From: Chara braunii
Lineage: Eukaryota > Streptophyta > Charophyceae > Charales > Characeae
Assembly: GCA_003427395.1 (NCBI GenBank)
Contig: BFEA01000051.1
Coordinates: forward strand, 1,920,338-1,941,615
Reading direction: 5' to 3'
Length of the DNA stretch: 21,278 nt
Position 1 is the stretch's first letter. Each line of letters starts with the position of its first letter. The notes beneath the pieces are model-generated. The model saw nothing but the letters and a program-made list of their open reading frames with translations. It made no database searches and was not told the origin of the DNA. Positions 1 to 9,305 of the stretch are shown one piece after another. The translations under genes and the position numbers were made by a program.

Positions 1-106
1 AGCTAGCGCTGCCATAGCTGTAGCCTAGCATGTGTGGTGTGTGAAGTATAATACTGAGTGTTGCGTGTGGGACATCCAGGGTGATCCAGAGTGTGAACAG
101 TGAGTT

Positions 107-210
107 GTGTGGGCGCCCAGTCGCCATAGCCAGTTGAAGAGAACTCATATCTGGTTACGATATCTTGAGTATTGTGTGGGCGCATGTCGCCAGTTGCTGT
201 TTCGCTGTTT
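107..210 (+). repeat. LINE 5' leader monomers, about 67 bp period
   Basis: The motif GTGTGGGCGC followed by a (G)TCGCCA...AGTTG block occurs at 107-137 and again at 174-198, a spacing of 67 bases. The same double arrangement is found on the minus strand at 18.54-18.64 kb. Tandem monomers in the 5' UTR are known from some LINEs, where they act as promoter units. That role is inference here. Confidence 0.5.
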
Positions 211-411
211 GCATACATGACAAGTGTGAAGAAGTCGAGTATGATTGCAAAGATGCCTTCGGGCAGGTAATCAGAGATTACCCAGTATTTACCAATACGC
301 TGGAACCGGACCTCCGCAACGTAAGATTCGATTTGCTTCCTTCAGCCAGATTGCGATATAAAAAATGTCTAACAACTGGATCTGAAGAAGGATGGGCTGA
401 TCAAGATAGAT

Positions 412-2031
412 GTGGTTTGCGCGAATACGCCTTGGTGTCGGCTATGCCGTCGCCACTTTCATGACGAATCAGACGATAAATGTCCAAAGAAGAAGAACCA
501 AAAGAAAGCTAAGAACGACCAAGGGAAGGATGGCCAAAAAGACAAGGAACAACCGGTCACCCCCTCTTCAAAGGAAAAGGGTTCGAAAGAAGGAAATGGT
601 TTGGTCCCTCGTTTTCCTTCCTTCAAGGAAGTTCTGCTGCGAGAGGAACCTACTTGGCCAAAGGAGACTAACAGTAAAGGGACAGACAAGGAGGGTGGGG
701 CAGGTGAGTCAGTCCGTAAATCTGGTAATCCCTTTAAGATGAAGACGATTTATGTTCCCAAAAAGAATGTTGAGACGAGTGTGGCGAAGGATTCCCCTCA
801 TATGCAGGGGCAAGATTCATCCGCTCAATCTGTATTTGGGGACAAAAAGGACAATAAAAGGAAGAAAAAGAATAAAGGAAAGTCCAACAAGGAGAAGGAA
901 CAACAGACTGACCGAGTGTCCAGTGACATCCCCATTCAAGAGTCCCCAGATGCAGCAAAGAACGGAGAGAAGGGCGAGAGCCCTCATCCCGTCATGAATG
1001 GTTCCTTTATGGAAAAAGAAGACAGGGACACCAATATGGACAATTCGGACTCAGAAGTGGAAACGGAACCGGGACCTGATCCCGTGGAGAACGTGGATCT
1101 TGATCTGAACTCTCTTTTCCAGAATGGAACAGATCTGGAAGGGAACAATCTGGAAGACACAAGGCAAAAGGGACACAAGTTTGATTTTTCAGTCTCAGGT
1201 CTTATTCCGGAAGGTCAAGTTCAGTTTTTCGAGGGAGGTATATCTCTCAAAAAAGCCAGGTTGAATGACGATACAGCCAAACAGACTGCCGGGGAACAGG
1301 CGCTGGGCGAACCTTTCGAAACGGCAAACACAGCCTTAACATCGAAGAAGAGAGGGAAAGCTGGTAGGTCAGCCAAAAAATCGTTACTTCTGGCAGAACC
1401 TATGAATTCTTTGGGTCGTTCAGACAGGGATAGACCACCTCCGAAACAGCTGTTGGTTCCCCTCATTGTTTCTGACTCACAGATAGGCCTCCTGATACTC
1501 ACGAAGAAGGCAAACGATGAAGCCTTGAGCCTCCCGGTGCTGGAAGTCTCGAGCCTACCCGCCCAAGATCAGGTGCCAGCTTTGGTAAATGAACATGTAT
1601 TGAACAATACAGGGAGTAGTGTGGTGCTACCTGATCCTAAACCTGGCCGTCTGGTGGTTGAGCTGCAGGGTGGAGAGAAGATACTCCTGCATATAGTCTT
1701 TTTGGGAATAAGAACGGTCTCTGATTCGTTTGGCAAATGGTGTGCCAAAAGAGCTTTTTGGCACCCTGTGTCAATCCTCCTGGACCCAAGTAACGACAGT
1801 GCGTCATCCATTGCTCTGAGCTCTCATTGTACAGCAAAGCAAATTGTAGAATGGATGATCAGGACTGACGCAGTGTCTATTATAGCTGACCCCAAGTTCA
1901 GGGCAATGGTCTGCCGCCTAAAAACGATTCCCGTATCCAACAGTCAAACGGGGCAGACCAAAGTAATGGTCCTGCCGCCTAAAATCCGCATACCAAATAA
2001 TATGTCTGCAGGAGACAAAATTGAACTCTGA
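412..2031 (+). CDS. LINE ORF1 protein (nucleic-acid-binding, CCHC knuckle), N-terminally decayed
   Basis: This is a 539-residue open frame from the first ATG; the frame itself is open from 373, just after a stop at 370-372. ORF1 proteins bind the LINE RNA in a ribonucleoprotein. Codons just before the ATG and residues 1-25 give the pattern dG-I-x-V-x-C-A-x-x-P-W followed by C-x2-C-x4-H-x6-C, which matches the end of the RNA-binding domain plus zinc knuckle of plant L1 ORF1. The rest of the expected N-terminal domain is not in this frame; partly plausible residues lie in another frame at 165-464, so a frameshift or deletion occurred. Residues 26-330 are a Lys/Glu/Asp/Ser-rich linker. Residues 340-520 look like a folded, beta-rich domain I do not recognise. 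The stop at 2029-2031 overlaps the next open frame. Confidence 0.75.
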   Translation: MVCANTPWCRLCRRHFHDESDDKCPKKKNQKKAKNDQGKDGQKDKEQPVTPSSKEKGSKEGNGLVPRFPSFKEVLLREEPTWPKETNSKGTDKEGGAGESVRKSGNPFKMKTIYVPKKNVETSVAKDSPHMQGQDSSAQSVFGDKKDNKRKKKNKGKSNKEKEQQTDRVSSDIPIQESPDAAKNGEKGESPHPVMNGSFMEKEDRDTNMDNSDSEVETEPGPDPVENVDLDLNSLFQNGTDLEGNNLEDTRQKGHKFDFSVSGLIPEGQVQFFEGGISLKKARLNDDTAKQTAGEQALGEPFETANTALTSKKRGKAGRSAKKSLLLAEPMNSLGRSDRDRPPPKQLLVPLIVSDSQIGLLILTKKANDEALSLPVLEVSSLPAQDQVPALVNEHVLNNTGSSVVLPDPKPGRLVVELQGGEKILLHIVFLGIRTVSDSFGKWCAKRAFWHPVSILLDPSNDSASSIALSSHCTAKQIVEWMIRTDAVSIIADPKFRAMVCRLKTIPVSNSQTGQTKVMVLPPKIRIPNNMSAGDKIEL

Positions 2032-2989
2032 AAAAATAGAGGAAATACAACTCTGGTGGCTCGGTCCTCAGTTCTGGGCCCGGGCAAGGGGTTCCAGAGG
2101 GGAAACAGCGATCCTAATTAACAGAGATTTGGACTGTGATATTTCGGATTCTTATGTGGATCCGGCCGGTAGAATAGTATGGGTAAAATTGGCTATTGAG
2201 GAGGAAGATTGGGGGATTGTATCAGTCTATGCCCCGACAGATTATGCAGAGAGGATTTCCTTCTTTGCCAGCTTACCGGGTAGGATCCCAGACACGAAAA
2301 ACCTGGCTATTTTGGGAGATTGGAACACCATCCTAAGCCCAGGTCTGGATTCCCCAAAACTTGCTCCCTTGAGAGAGGATGCAACGTTATTAATGACTTT
2401 CTTAGAAGCTCAGGATTTGGTCGACACGTATAGAGCACTTAACCCAGATACAAGTGGTCACACATGGTTTGGGCCGTGCCCAGATGAGTTCTCCCCAGCC
2501 CCAAGTAGGAGGCTGGATTTCATTACGGTAAGGGGCTCCCTATGGGAAAGGTGTGTAGCCTCGGAGCTGCGCATCTCGTCGATGTCAGACCACTACCCAA
2601 TCTTTGTGGAAATACTGACAAACGAAACGATTGAAAAGGAAAGGCCGCCCTTCAGACTGAATATAAATAACTTAAAGGACAAGGGCATTCCTCAATGGAT
2701 TGGAGGTCAGATGAAGGCTTGGCCATTGGCCGAAGACCTATTCCAAAATGAGGACGACTGGACAGATGTTGGCATACAGATAAGAAGGGTGGCTTTAATA
2801 GAGTTTTCACGAATGAAAGCTGCCGGAAGAAACTGGACAGAATCCCAATGGAAGAAGGTCATAGAACAGGCAGAAGCAAACCTCGGTCAGGACCCGTTTG
2901 GGGACTATTATTGGACACAGAAAAGGAAAGAAGCATTACTGCAACTGGAGGTAGCAGAGCAACAGAGACAGAATGACTGGGTGGAATAG
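2021..2989 (+). pseudogene. LINE ORF2, segment 1: APE-type endonuclease and linker
   Basis: This 322-residue frame carries the apurinic/apyrimidinic-like endonuclease that nicks target DNA. Visible motifs are SRGETAILI (25-33), VYAP (69-72), GDWN (99-102), HTWF (147-150), RRLDFI (163-168) and the catalytic SDHYPI (189-194). The usual first part, holding the catalytic Asn and the Glu of the QE motif, is absent: the frame opens directly into the block that normally follows it. The ATG at 2021 is therefore not an ancestral start. After SDH there are only about 130 residues before a stop at 2987-2989, so part of the linker and the first RT finger motifs are also missing. It overlaps the ORF1 stop by 11 bases. 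Confidence 0.85.
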
Positions 2990-2999
2990 CTGATATTGA

Positions 3000-3200
3000 G
3001 AGGGATTTGTCAAAGGGGTTATTTCCCTCTTGTACAAGAAGGGAGACAAAAGGGATGTACGGAATTATCGACCAATCTCGGTCCTAAACCTGGCTTACAA
3101 GATACTAGCGAAGGCACTTGCCCTAAGGCTGGCAGATCTTCTTCCCGCATTGATAGGGTGGGAACAGGGGGCGTTTGTTAAAGGGCGATCGATTTTTTAA
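3000..3200 (+). pseudogene. LINE ORF2, segment 2: RT fingers (motifs 1-2)
   Basis: In the frame starting at 3000 the codons read a typical finger block: KGVISLLYKKGDK, then NYRPISVLN, YKILAKALA and EQGAFVKGRSI. In L1-type RTs this block binds template and incoming nucleotide. The frame stops at 3198-3200 (TAA), and upstream it is closed by stops at 2991-2993 and 2997-2999. The previous segment and this one are joined by a deletion with loss of frame, and the next segment continues in another frame after about position 3235. Confidence 0.85.
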
Positions 3201-3234
3201 AATATTTTAACAACAGTACAGGCCCTGGAAATCA

Positions 3235-4632
3235 TTGGAAAGGAAAAGCGAAGTCGCTGTTCTGCTACTCGATATGGAGAAGGCCTATGATAAAGTAGGG
3301 TGGGCCTTTGTCTCAACTACCTTGGTTAGAATGGGCTTCGGTCCAGGGTTTAGAACATGGGTCAAAGCGATGTATGCCCACTCAACCTCAGCAGTGCTCA
3401 TTAATGGACGAGTTTCAGAGGAATTTCCCCTGACACGCTCACTGAGACAGGGCTGTCCCCTTGCCCCCCTCCTTTTTGTCTTGCAATTAGAAATCTTATT
3501 AGATAATATTAGAAAGAATCCCCGAATAACAGGGCTGTCGGTGACCCCATCCCTTCAATGGAAGGGAGGGGCGTTAGCGGATGATTTGTCGCTGGCCTGT
3601 GAGAATTCAGTGATTGCTTTGGAAGAATTAAAAGGTGTAATAGATAACTACTGTATTTTATCTGAGGCATCTATCAATTGGCATAAGTCTGTGTTTTTTC
3701 TGCCTTCATGTTTTACACGCAGAGTAAATTGGGGGCTGAGACAGGTCCTGACGGAGGATTCGGAAAGGTTCCTAGGTGTTTTGGTTTCACTCTCCAACTG
3801 CTCTAAATCCCAAGATCGGTTACTAGCTCAGAAGGTGGTGTCACGAATTCTGAGCTGGCAAAGAAACTATGGACTGTCCTTGTTTGGACGCGCTTTGGTT
3901 ATCTCATCTGCCGCGCTGTCAATCCTCTGGTACCCCCTCACAGTAACCAGGCTGGGGGAAGATGCGTACAAGATGATTAAGAGGGCGGCAGCCAAGTATC
4001 TGTGGAAACCGGGTGCGGATGAGGACGAGGGTTTTATGGCAAAGGTAGCCTGGGAGACGATAACACAGGCTAGATCTGAAGGGGGGCTAGGTATTTTAGA
4101 CCCCCAGCTCCAAAATGTTGCCTTGCTGGCCAAATGGCCAATTAAAGGGATGTCGGAAGACAACTCGAAACTGTGGATACAGCTTGCTGAGTACATTCTC
4201 AGTCAGGAATGGAACTTATCGGATCCAAATCATGTATGGACATGCCTTCTTGTGCCCTCCTATGCAAATAAGAGACCTAAATCCCGGATATGGCAGGACA
4301 TACTGTACGCCTGGAATAAGGTGCAACCTCGTACAGCGAACCTACCAACGTCGAAGCAGGAGGTCCTGAACCAGATTTTGTTTGATAACCCTCTGATCCG
4401 TCAAACGAACCAGGAATGTTTCACAGCAGGAGAGGGAAGGGATGCATTTGGTAAGTCTTGGGTGGAAAGAGGTGTTCTCCAAGTGAAGCATATCTGGGAT
4501 AAAGAGAAGGATGACTGGATTATGGAAGCGGACCTGAGAAGAAAGTTACCAAGATTCCGCAGGGTTAATCTCAGGAACTTCTTTCAAGAGATTGACCCAC
4601 AGGGGGCTGGAACGGCTCGGATAAGCTCCTGA
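3235..4632 (+). pseudogene. LINE ORF2, segment 3: reverse transcriptase palm and thumb
   Basis: A 465-codon frame holds the RT core. Motif A is LLLDMEKAYDKVGW, with the catalytic Asp at codon 13. Motif B is RQGCPLAPLLF (71-81). Motif C is A-L-A-D-D (nt 3571-3585), with Leu where most LINEs have Tyr or Phe. Then follow the RFLGV block and the conserved WYP and GGLG patterns of the thumb and connection. The first codon here is TTG inside the protein, so this is a frame boundary and not a start. The frame ends at 4630-4632, where coding similarity carries on in the +2 frame, another indel. RT would synthesise cDNA at the nicked target; this copy is not expressible as one polypeptide. Confidence 0.92.
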
Positions 4633-5405
4633 AGATGCTGGGGGAGGGTACATGGGTCTTTGCAGATAACAATCCCCAAAAGATGTGGAGAATTGTGGGC
4701 CCTGATCTGGTTGCGGGCATAAGGGTGGAAGAATGGAGCATTCCACTTATGTTCAATAACCAGGGAGGTCCCAGAGCTTTGAGAAAACTGGGGGAGGAGG
4801 TAATACCCACGTCATTACACCTGGAAGAAGCAAGGGTGCTGAGTAACTCGAACGGGAAACAAGTGCTACTCCTGGGTTCTGCTTCCAGTTTTCAGGTGGA
4901 ACCGTTGGCTCGTTCGTGGACTCTTCCAAGAAGATCAAGACAGGACTTGGGTGAAGTCCCTCTGGTGTCATATATACCCAAACTGGGAATGAAGGCCTTA
5001 AGAGAAAGGGGGAATCGGAAACCACTCTTAGTAGCAGCACAACGGTTGGAGAAAGTCTCCAATGGACGTTTGGAACAACCGGAGTGGCGGGGCTTGTGGA
5101 AGGTGCTCTCCTGGCTTCCTTCACAAAGGGATGCGAGCCTGTTATGGCTACAATCCTTCCTGGTAGTTGCTACAACAGTGTGGCTAAACCAGAAAGGACT
5201 GGATTGTAATATGACATGCAGCAGATGCGCGTGGGGGTGGGAAAGTAACTCCCATCTGTGGCTCATGTGTCCGCTAGCCGATGAAGTGTGGATGTGGTGG
5301 GTGGAGACATGGGACAAGGTAACCGCCAAGAAATATGGAGGGCCAGGAATTCGCAGGTATTCAAGAATAAAAAGGTGGTATTCCAAGAACAACGACACCA
5401 GATAA
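4600..5405 (+). pseudogene. LINE ORF2, segment 4: C-terminal region with zinc knuckle
   Basis: The frame open through an ATG at 4635 continues ORF2 after a frameshift near 4600-4632; the residues KLLKMLGEGTWVFADN run on without a break in sense. Near its end, codons 195-212 counted from that ATG show C-x2-C-x8-H-x4-C followed by PLADEVW. This matches the zinc knuckle found at the ends of many plant L1 ORF2 proteins (C-x2-C...H-x4-C-P...VW), thought to bind nucleic acid. The frame drifts out of sense after about 5330, where the last segment takes over. Confidence 0.8.
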
Positions 5406-5569
5406 TAAACAATATCCGGCGAACAATCATGGCTGACTGGCAAGGCACCTATAAAAGTAAGAGAAAAGGATTCCGGTGGTTTATGGGGACGTGGGCGAAC
5501 AGGGGTAGCTTTGTCTCAGTCTCTATGGGTCGCAAACTTTCCTTTTCACAGTGGTTGAATCCACCCTGA
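5288..5569 (+). pseudogene. LINE ORF2, segment 5: extreme C-terminus
   Basis: A third frame gives the sense EIWRARNSQVFKNKKVV, the W-x-x-RN-x-x-VF pattern that usually follows the zinc knuckle in L1-type ORF2. It ends with a stop at 5567-5569. The ATG at 5288 lies inside the preceding segment, so only roughly 5310 onward belongs to the ancestral protein. The separation from segment 4 reflects one more indel of about one base around 5310-5340. Confidence 0.7.
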
Positions 5570-6105
5570 AGAAGATGTGGTGCTACCAGGTGAGGGCTTA
5601 CAGTTAGATCTGCAGAGAGAGCCTGTTGAAGATGTGTTTGTGGGAACTAAGTATAGAGTCGCATTAGACTTGAGAGGAACTGGTGGGATATGATTGGGCG
5701 TTCAAGATCTTTGGTGATCATATGATGTGAGCTCTCCCTGTGCTGTTAAGACGAGTTATTTGGCTCTGTTAAGTGTAATTGGAGTCTCACTGAGAAGCCG
5801 TAGGAGTAAATGCTCACATGGAGGAAATTGGTTGTTGAAAAGGATGGTTTATGTGAGTCCTCACTGACTGCTAATAGCAGTCTACTTTTTTGGAGCTTCA
5901 AGGTACTTTGGAAAGTTGTTGAAATTAGTAATGGGACACTGGACCCGGTTTCCAGCAGCAGATAAGTCGGTCCAAGGACAGTAAGTGATATTGCGAGCTT
6001 TGCTCGAAAGCGAAACTGGCTGAGGCTGCCAGGATAACTCCGGGTTGAATTGTGAGGTCCCCGGCCTCTTCCCAAATTGATTTGCAATATAAATCGACAC
6101 TTTTC
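5570..6105 (+). other. LINE 3' untranslated region
   Basis: About 535 bases lie between the last ORF2 stop and the poly(A). There is no coding sense in any frame on either strand. The long minus-strand frame across 5746-6339 is translated through a homopolymer and is judged spurious. The end, ATTTGCAATATAAATCGACA followed by the A run, would be the 3' part used to prime the next round of reverse transcription. No clear AATAAA signal sits just before the tail. Confidence 0.7.
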
Positions 6106-6137
6106 AAAAAAAAAAAAAAAACGTTTTTTTTTTTTTT
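6106..6137. repeat. Poly(A)-CG-poly(T) junction (A16 CG T14)
   Basis: Sixteen A are followed by CG and then fourteen T and a C run. The A run is the tail of the plus-strand LINE. The T run is what the tail of a minus-strand retroelement would look like, so the two appear joined tail to tail. The sequence to the right (6138-6340) is not recognised. Confidence 0.6.
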
Positions 6138-6340
6138 CCCCCTTCTGAAATAAACCAGTGATAGAGAAAACATTATGCAATGACAGCGAACAAAACTTCC
6201 ATGAGAGCAAAATCAGAATTTGCATCAAGGGAAAAATCAAATAGAAAAAAAGGGATATCCCCAGATAAAGGACAAGGAATACGGTAAGAACAAAAAGACA
6301 AAAAAGTTGTAACAATGAAAAGTTAAAAATGACGTACAAT

Positions 6341-6443
6341 CAACTGGCCTGTCTAAGTCCGTACACCCATGAACTGTTGAATTACTGACTGCAGTTCGAA
6401 TCCCGGTGACATAAGTTAACAAAAATGCACACAAAAAAAAAAG
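6341..6443 (+). repeat. tRNA-Leu-like SINE relic with A tail
   Basis: GGCCTGTCTAAG (about 6347-6358) resembles the D-arm and A box of plant tRNA-Leu, and AGTTCGAATCC (6393-6403) is a B box with one mismatch. An A-rich stretch ends the unit at 6432-6442. The 5' acceptor strand does not pair well with the 3' one, so it is a tRNA-derived retroposon and not a functional tRNA gene. A pol III internal promoter is inferred from the boxes only. Confidence 0.4.
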
Positions 6444-6447
6444 GAGT

Positions 6448-6745
6448 CTAAACCAAGGCCAGTAAGTCCGGAGCTGATATCTCAAGGCTCCTGCCCTTTT
6501 AAGCAAACACTGAAACACTTAAAAAAAAAATAAAAAAAAATTCAAAAGGAATATAAGTCCGGAGCTGATATCTCAAGGCTGCTGCCCTTTTAAGCAAACA
6601 ATTTAAAAAAGAAGAAAATTCAAAAGGAATATAATTATTATAAGTCTAAAGTTCTCTAAACCAAGGCCAGTAAGTCCGGAGCTGATATCTCAAGGCTGCC
6701 GCCCTTTTAAGCAAACACTTAAAAAAAAAAAGAAAAAAAAAAAAA
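6448..6745 (+). repeat. Three tandem copies of a short A-tailed unit
   Basis: The core AAGTCCGGAGCTGATATCTC, continuing to CCCTTTTAAGCAAACA, occurs at about 6448-6511, 6554-6602 and 6656-6718. Each copy is followed by an A-rich tail of 15-45 bases, and the second and third tails end in AAAAGGAATATAA or a close variant. Copies one and three share the extended start CTAAACCAAGGCCAGT. This suggests repeated insertion into, or duplication around, A-rich tails. Confidence 0.8.
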
Positions 6746-6817
6746 GGAATATAATTATTATAATATGGAATAAATGCACAATGCCTGCCCTCAAATCCCC
6801 TTGTTGCGGTTCTCCCT

Positions 6818-6985
6818 GGCCGTGGTCCCACTAGCAACGGGGATAGGATAGAAATCCTGAATCTGGATATGTTTTATGCAGAGATACAGAAAACCAGTTC
6901 TATCTCGATTTCCTGCTCCTGTCCTCAAACACGTCCAGATTCAGGCATTCAATCCTATGCTCTTTGCTAATGGGACCACAGCCCC
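6818..6985. mobile_element. Fold-back element, copy A
   Basis: The left end GTGGTCCCACTAGCAA and the right end TTGCTAATGGGACCAC are inverted copies. Farther in, CCTGAATCTGGATATGTTTT is mirrored by the complement of AAACACGTCCAGATTCAGGC. The element is about 168 bp and nearly palindromic throughout, with a short central hairpin around CAGTTCTATCTCG. No target duplication was found next to it. It sits just right of the A-tailed units. Confidence 0.8.
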
Positions 6986-6999
6986 TGTTATGCAGCTCC

Positions 7000-7560
7000 T
7001 AATATGCCGAAAGGCCCGAAACGTTAGAAGAGGGACAGAAGAATAATTTAAGAAGAAAGGGAAGCGAAAACAAAAAACACCAACCGTCCCATCTGCACAA
7101 CCCATTTCTTACGGGACGGCGTGGGAAGAGGGGGCGAGGGGGGTTGTGTGCAAAGGGTTGGCCGAGAGGGATGCAGACATCGATGTGGTCCCGAACCAGG
7201 CTTACTAGGGGACCAGGTTCGGGGATGCAGGGGGGCGGGGGGGGCGGGGAGTTACAAGGGGGGGTAACGAGGGGGAAATGCAGTGAAAGAGAGGGAATTT
7301 AAAGTGGAAGCAGAGGGTGGGAAGTGAAACAGTTTGCCAACAACAAACCAGTAATGGACAACTGGTAGGTGATATTAAAAGGACACGCAGAGGTACGGAG
7401 GATAAAGGAAGAGAACAGCGTGAAAGGGGTGATCGCAGGGTGACAAGGGTGAAAAAAAATGAGAGAAATAGACGATAGACGATTCGATGATGATGTTAAA
7501 TAAAAAAAAGGGGGGGAATCAAAAGTATCAATGCTGTGAACACAGAATGACAAAGTAAGT
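7000..7560. other. Purine-rich stretch with G-quadruplex-prone runs
   Basis: No gene is seen. The plus strand is strongly G/A biased. At 7221-7275 there are many runs of three to eight G separated by short spacers, enough to form a G-quadruplex on paper. A minus-strand frame at 7299-7553 only reads the low-complexity complement and is not credible. Confidence 0.5.
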
Positions 7561-7592
7561 GGCGAGGACTGGAAAAAAAAAAAAAAAGAACA

Positions 7593-7859
7593 TCACAAAG
7601 AAGATGGTCCATATTCATCTGAAAGATAAAACACAACAGGTCCAAATGTCAGAGCATGAGGAGGTAGTGGATCCATGGAAGGGGAAATGGCAAAGAGGGT
7701 AAACAAGAGGCACACCAGGGATGACGCGACTGCACTGCGTTCAGTTCGAACGCAGAAATTCTTTATGTAATGCGCTACTCCTGCCAGCAAGGATGCATTG
7801 TCTGGATCCTGCATAAACATTCCAACCAACATGAGCGAATGGTTGGCTTGCGATTCCAA
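7593..7859 (-). other. Unrecognised minus-strand open frame, possible exon
   Basis: An 88-codon frame begins at an ATG (7857-7859) and includes MLVGMFMQDPDNASLL and HYIKNFCVRTE, which look like ordinary protein but match no family I can name. A possible splice acceptor (GGAATCGCAAG, minus) lies just 5' of it and a possible donor (CTG|GTGTGC) lies inside. It sits directly beside a long CT/GT microsatellite. It may be a chance frame. Confidence 0.15.
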
Positions 7860-7888
7860 AAATCAACAAACTAAAACTAATTACCTTG

Positions 7889-7998
<110 letters not shown>

Positions 7999-8119
7999 GT
8001 AAGATTCGACCTCAACAGCCCCTAAGCCACCCAGACAAGTAGATTCGAGTTGAGCCAGCCCAGCAACTAAAGAATTCAGATTCTTAGCGAGCAACATGAA
8101 TCACAACTGAACCATAATG

Positions 8120-8282
8120 ATTTCGAATTTTGTTAAGTTGGGGTTTCTTCGGGGCAACAGCTCCTCTTTCACTATGCCACGCATGTACAAGGGCCTAGTA
8201 AACAATAGACCCTAAAGGGCCCATTTCGAATTGTGTTAAGTTGGGGTTTCTTTTGGTCAACAATAGATCCTAAAGGGCCCAT
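8120..8282 (+). repeat. Imperfect tandem duplication
   Basis: ATTTCGAATT(T/G)TGTTAAG with GGGGTTTCTT occurs at 8120-8149 and 8223-8252, and AACAATAGA(C/T)CCTAAAGG with GCCCAT at 8201-8224 and 8259-8282. The first copy carries about 45 extra bases between the two blocks. The second block recurs near 10974 in the telomere-like region. Confidence 0.85.
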
Positions 8283-8289
8283 GTTGACT

Positions 8290-9100
8290 GTGGTTGAGGA
8301 GCAGCTGCCCACATCCCCGTGTGCCTTAACGGCCCACTTGCAAGTTATAACAAGAGGCAGAAATAAAGGGAAGGTATGCTTCTGTGCATTTCTCTTTGGA
8401 TCTTCAGACTCCTGTTTATTTCACATCTGATCTTCGTATCGTCTGTTTTCTTAACTACGCTCATTAGTATGTTGTTTCTAGTAGCACATTCGTATGTTGT
8501 TTCTAGTAGAAAAAGAGGGTAGGCTGGAGGGGAGGGTGGAGGGCAAGGGATAGAAGGCGGAGTCCTTTAAGAACATAGGGATAGGTGGAGGGTAAAGGGC
8601 AGGAGAGAAACATGTGAAGGGCAGAAATTCAATAGACCATGACATGCAAAGGGCAGGGGAGAGGTGTATGACGAACTTCACAGAACTCTTACCACTCAAC
8701 ACTGGAATAGACTACTCTAGAATGACACGCGGCCGCGGGGGATTCGTAGTTCTACTGATTCAGGTCTTAAGGTTTAGGTATTAGGGTTCAGGGGGTTAAC
8801 AAGTCACAGACAAGCTACACCTTTTGATGGGTCTGCAGACTCTGCACCCTTGCGACTTCCAAGTCTAGGTTGCAGATAAGTGACCCTTTCCCTGTGTGTA
8901 CATAAGTGTCACAGTGAAAGGTAATCGTTTCTGGATCCGGCTCACGATTACTCTTTTGATTTTTTCTGTGTTATAAAGATGTCCTGATTGGTCAATTATT
9001 TTTTTTGCTTTATTGAAGTTTATTCCTAAAATCGGTTCTATTACTATTACGGTATTACCTATAGGCTATAGCTGCTGTAGATGACATGTGCCGCCTATTC
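8290..9100. other. Stretch without recognised genes
   Basis: I see no credible gene on either strand. There is a short direct repeat, GTATGTTGTTTCTAGTAG, at 8467-8484 and 8492-8509, then a G/A-rich part (8515-8690) with several AGGGCA-type repeats. From 8760 there is a short degenerate run of AGGTTTAGG/TTAGGGTT. The remainder is unremarkable single-copy-looking sequence. Confidence 0.5.
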
Positions 9101-9305
9101 TTTTCATAATATTTTCATATATATATATGGCCTCAGCCGCTTCGCTATTTTTTTTTTCCTTTTCTTTTCTTTATTTTTTACACCAAAACACCCAAGTCCT
9201 TCAAGGAACGCTAATCAAGGTCGAAAGGCCCACCTTCTGAGACCTGGTCTCTGCAGAGATGATTCAAGTGGCGGTGATGTGAGCTCTATAGACATTTCGA
9301 AATGA

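Larger units (their letters stand above)
1..6121 (+). mobile_element. Decayed L1-clade LINE (non-LTR retrotransposon)
   Basis: A single plus-strand retroelement fills the first 6.1 kb. In order it carries a leader with short monomers, ORF1 with a CCHC-type knuckle, an APE-type endonuclease, a reverse transcriptase, a C-terminal zinc knuckle, a 3' UTR and a poly(A) tail at 6106-6121. This order and the APE plus RT combination are those of L1-clade LINEs, which copy themselves by target-primed reverse transcription. ORF2 is split over several frames and lacks the start of the endonuclease and a stretch before the RT, so this copy cannot be autonomous. The 5' boundary lies at or beyond the window edge. 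No target-site duplication could be identified. Confidence 0.9.

Noticed and set aside
165-464. A separate small gene upstream of ORF1
   Set aside because: It overlaps ORF1 and lies inside the LINE; at most it is the frameshifted remainder of ORF1's N-terminus.
5746-6339. 197-codon minus-strand open frame rich in Phe and Leu
   Set aside because: It reads through the A16-CG-T14 homopolymers and the LINE 3' UTR; composition explains the length and apparent membrane segments.
7221-7275. A CpG-island-like or promoter region
   Set aside because: It is G-rich on one strand only, with few CG dinucleotides and no adjacent gene.
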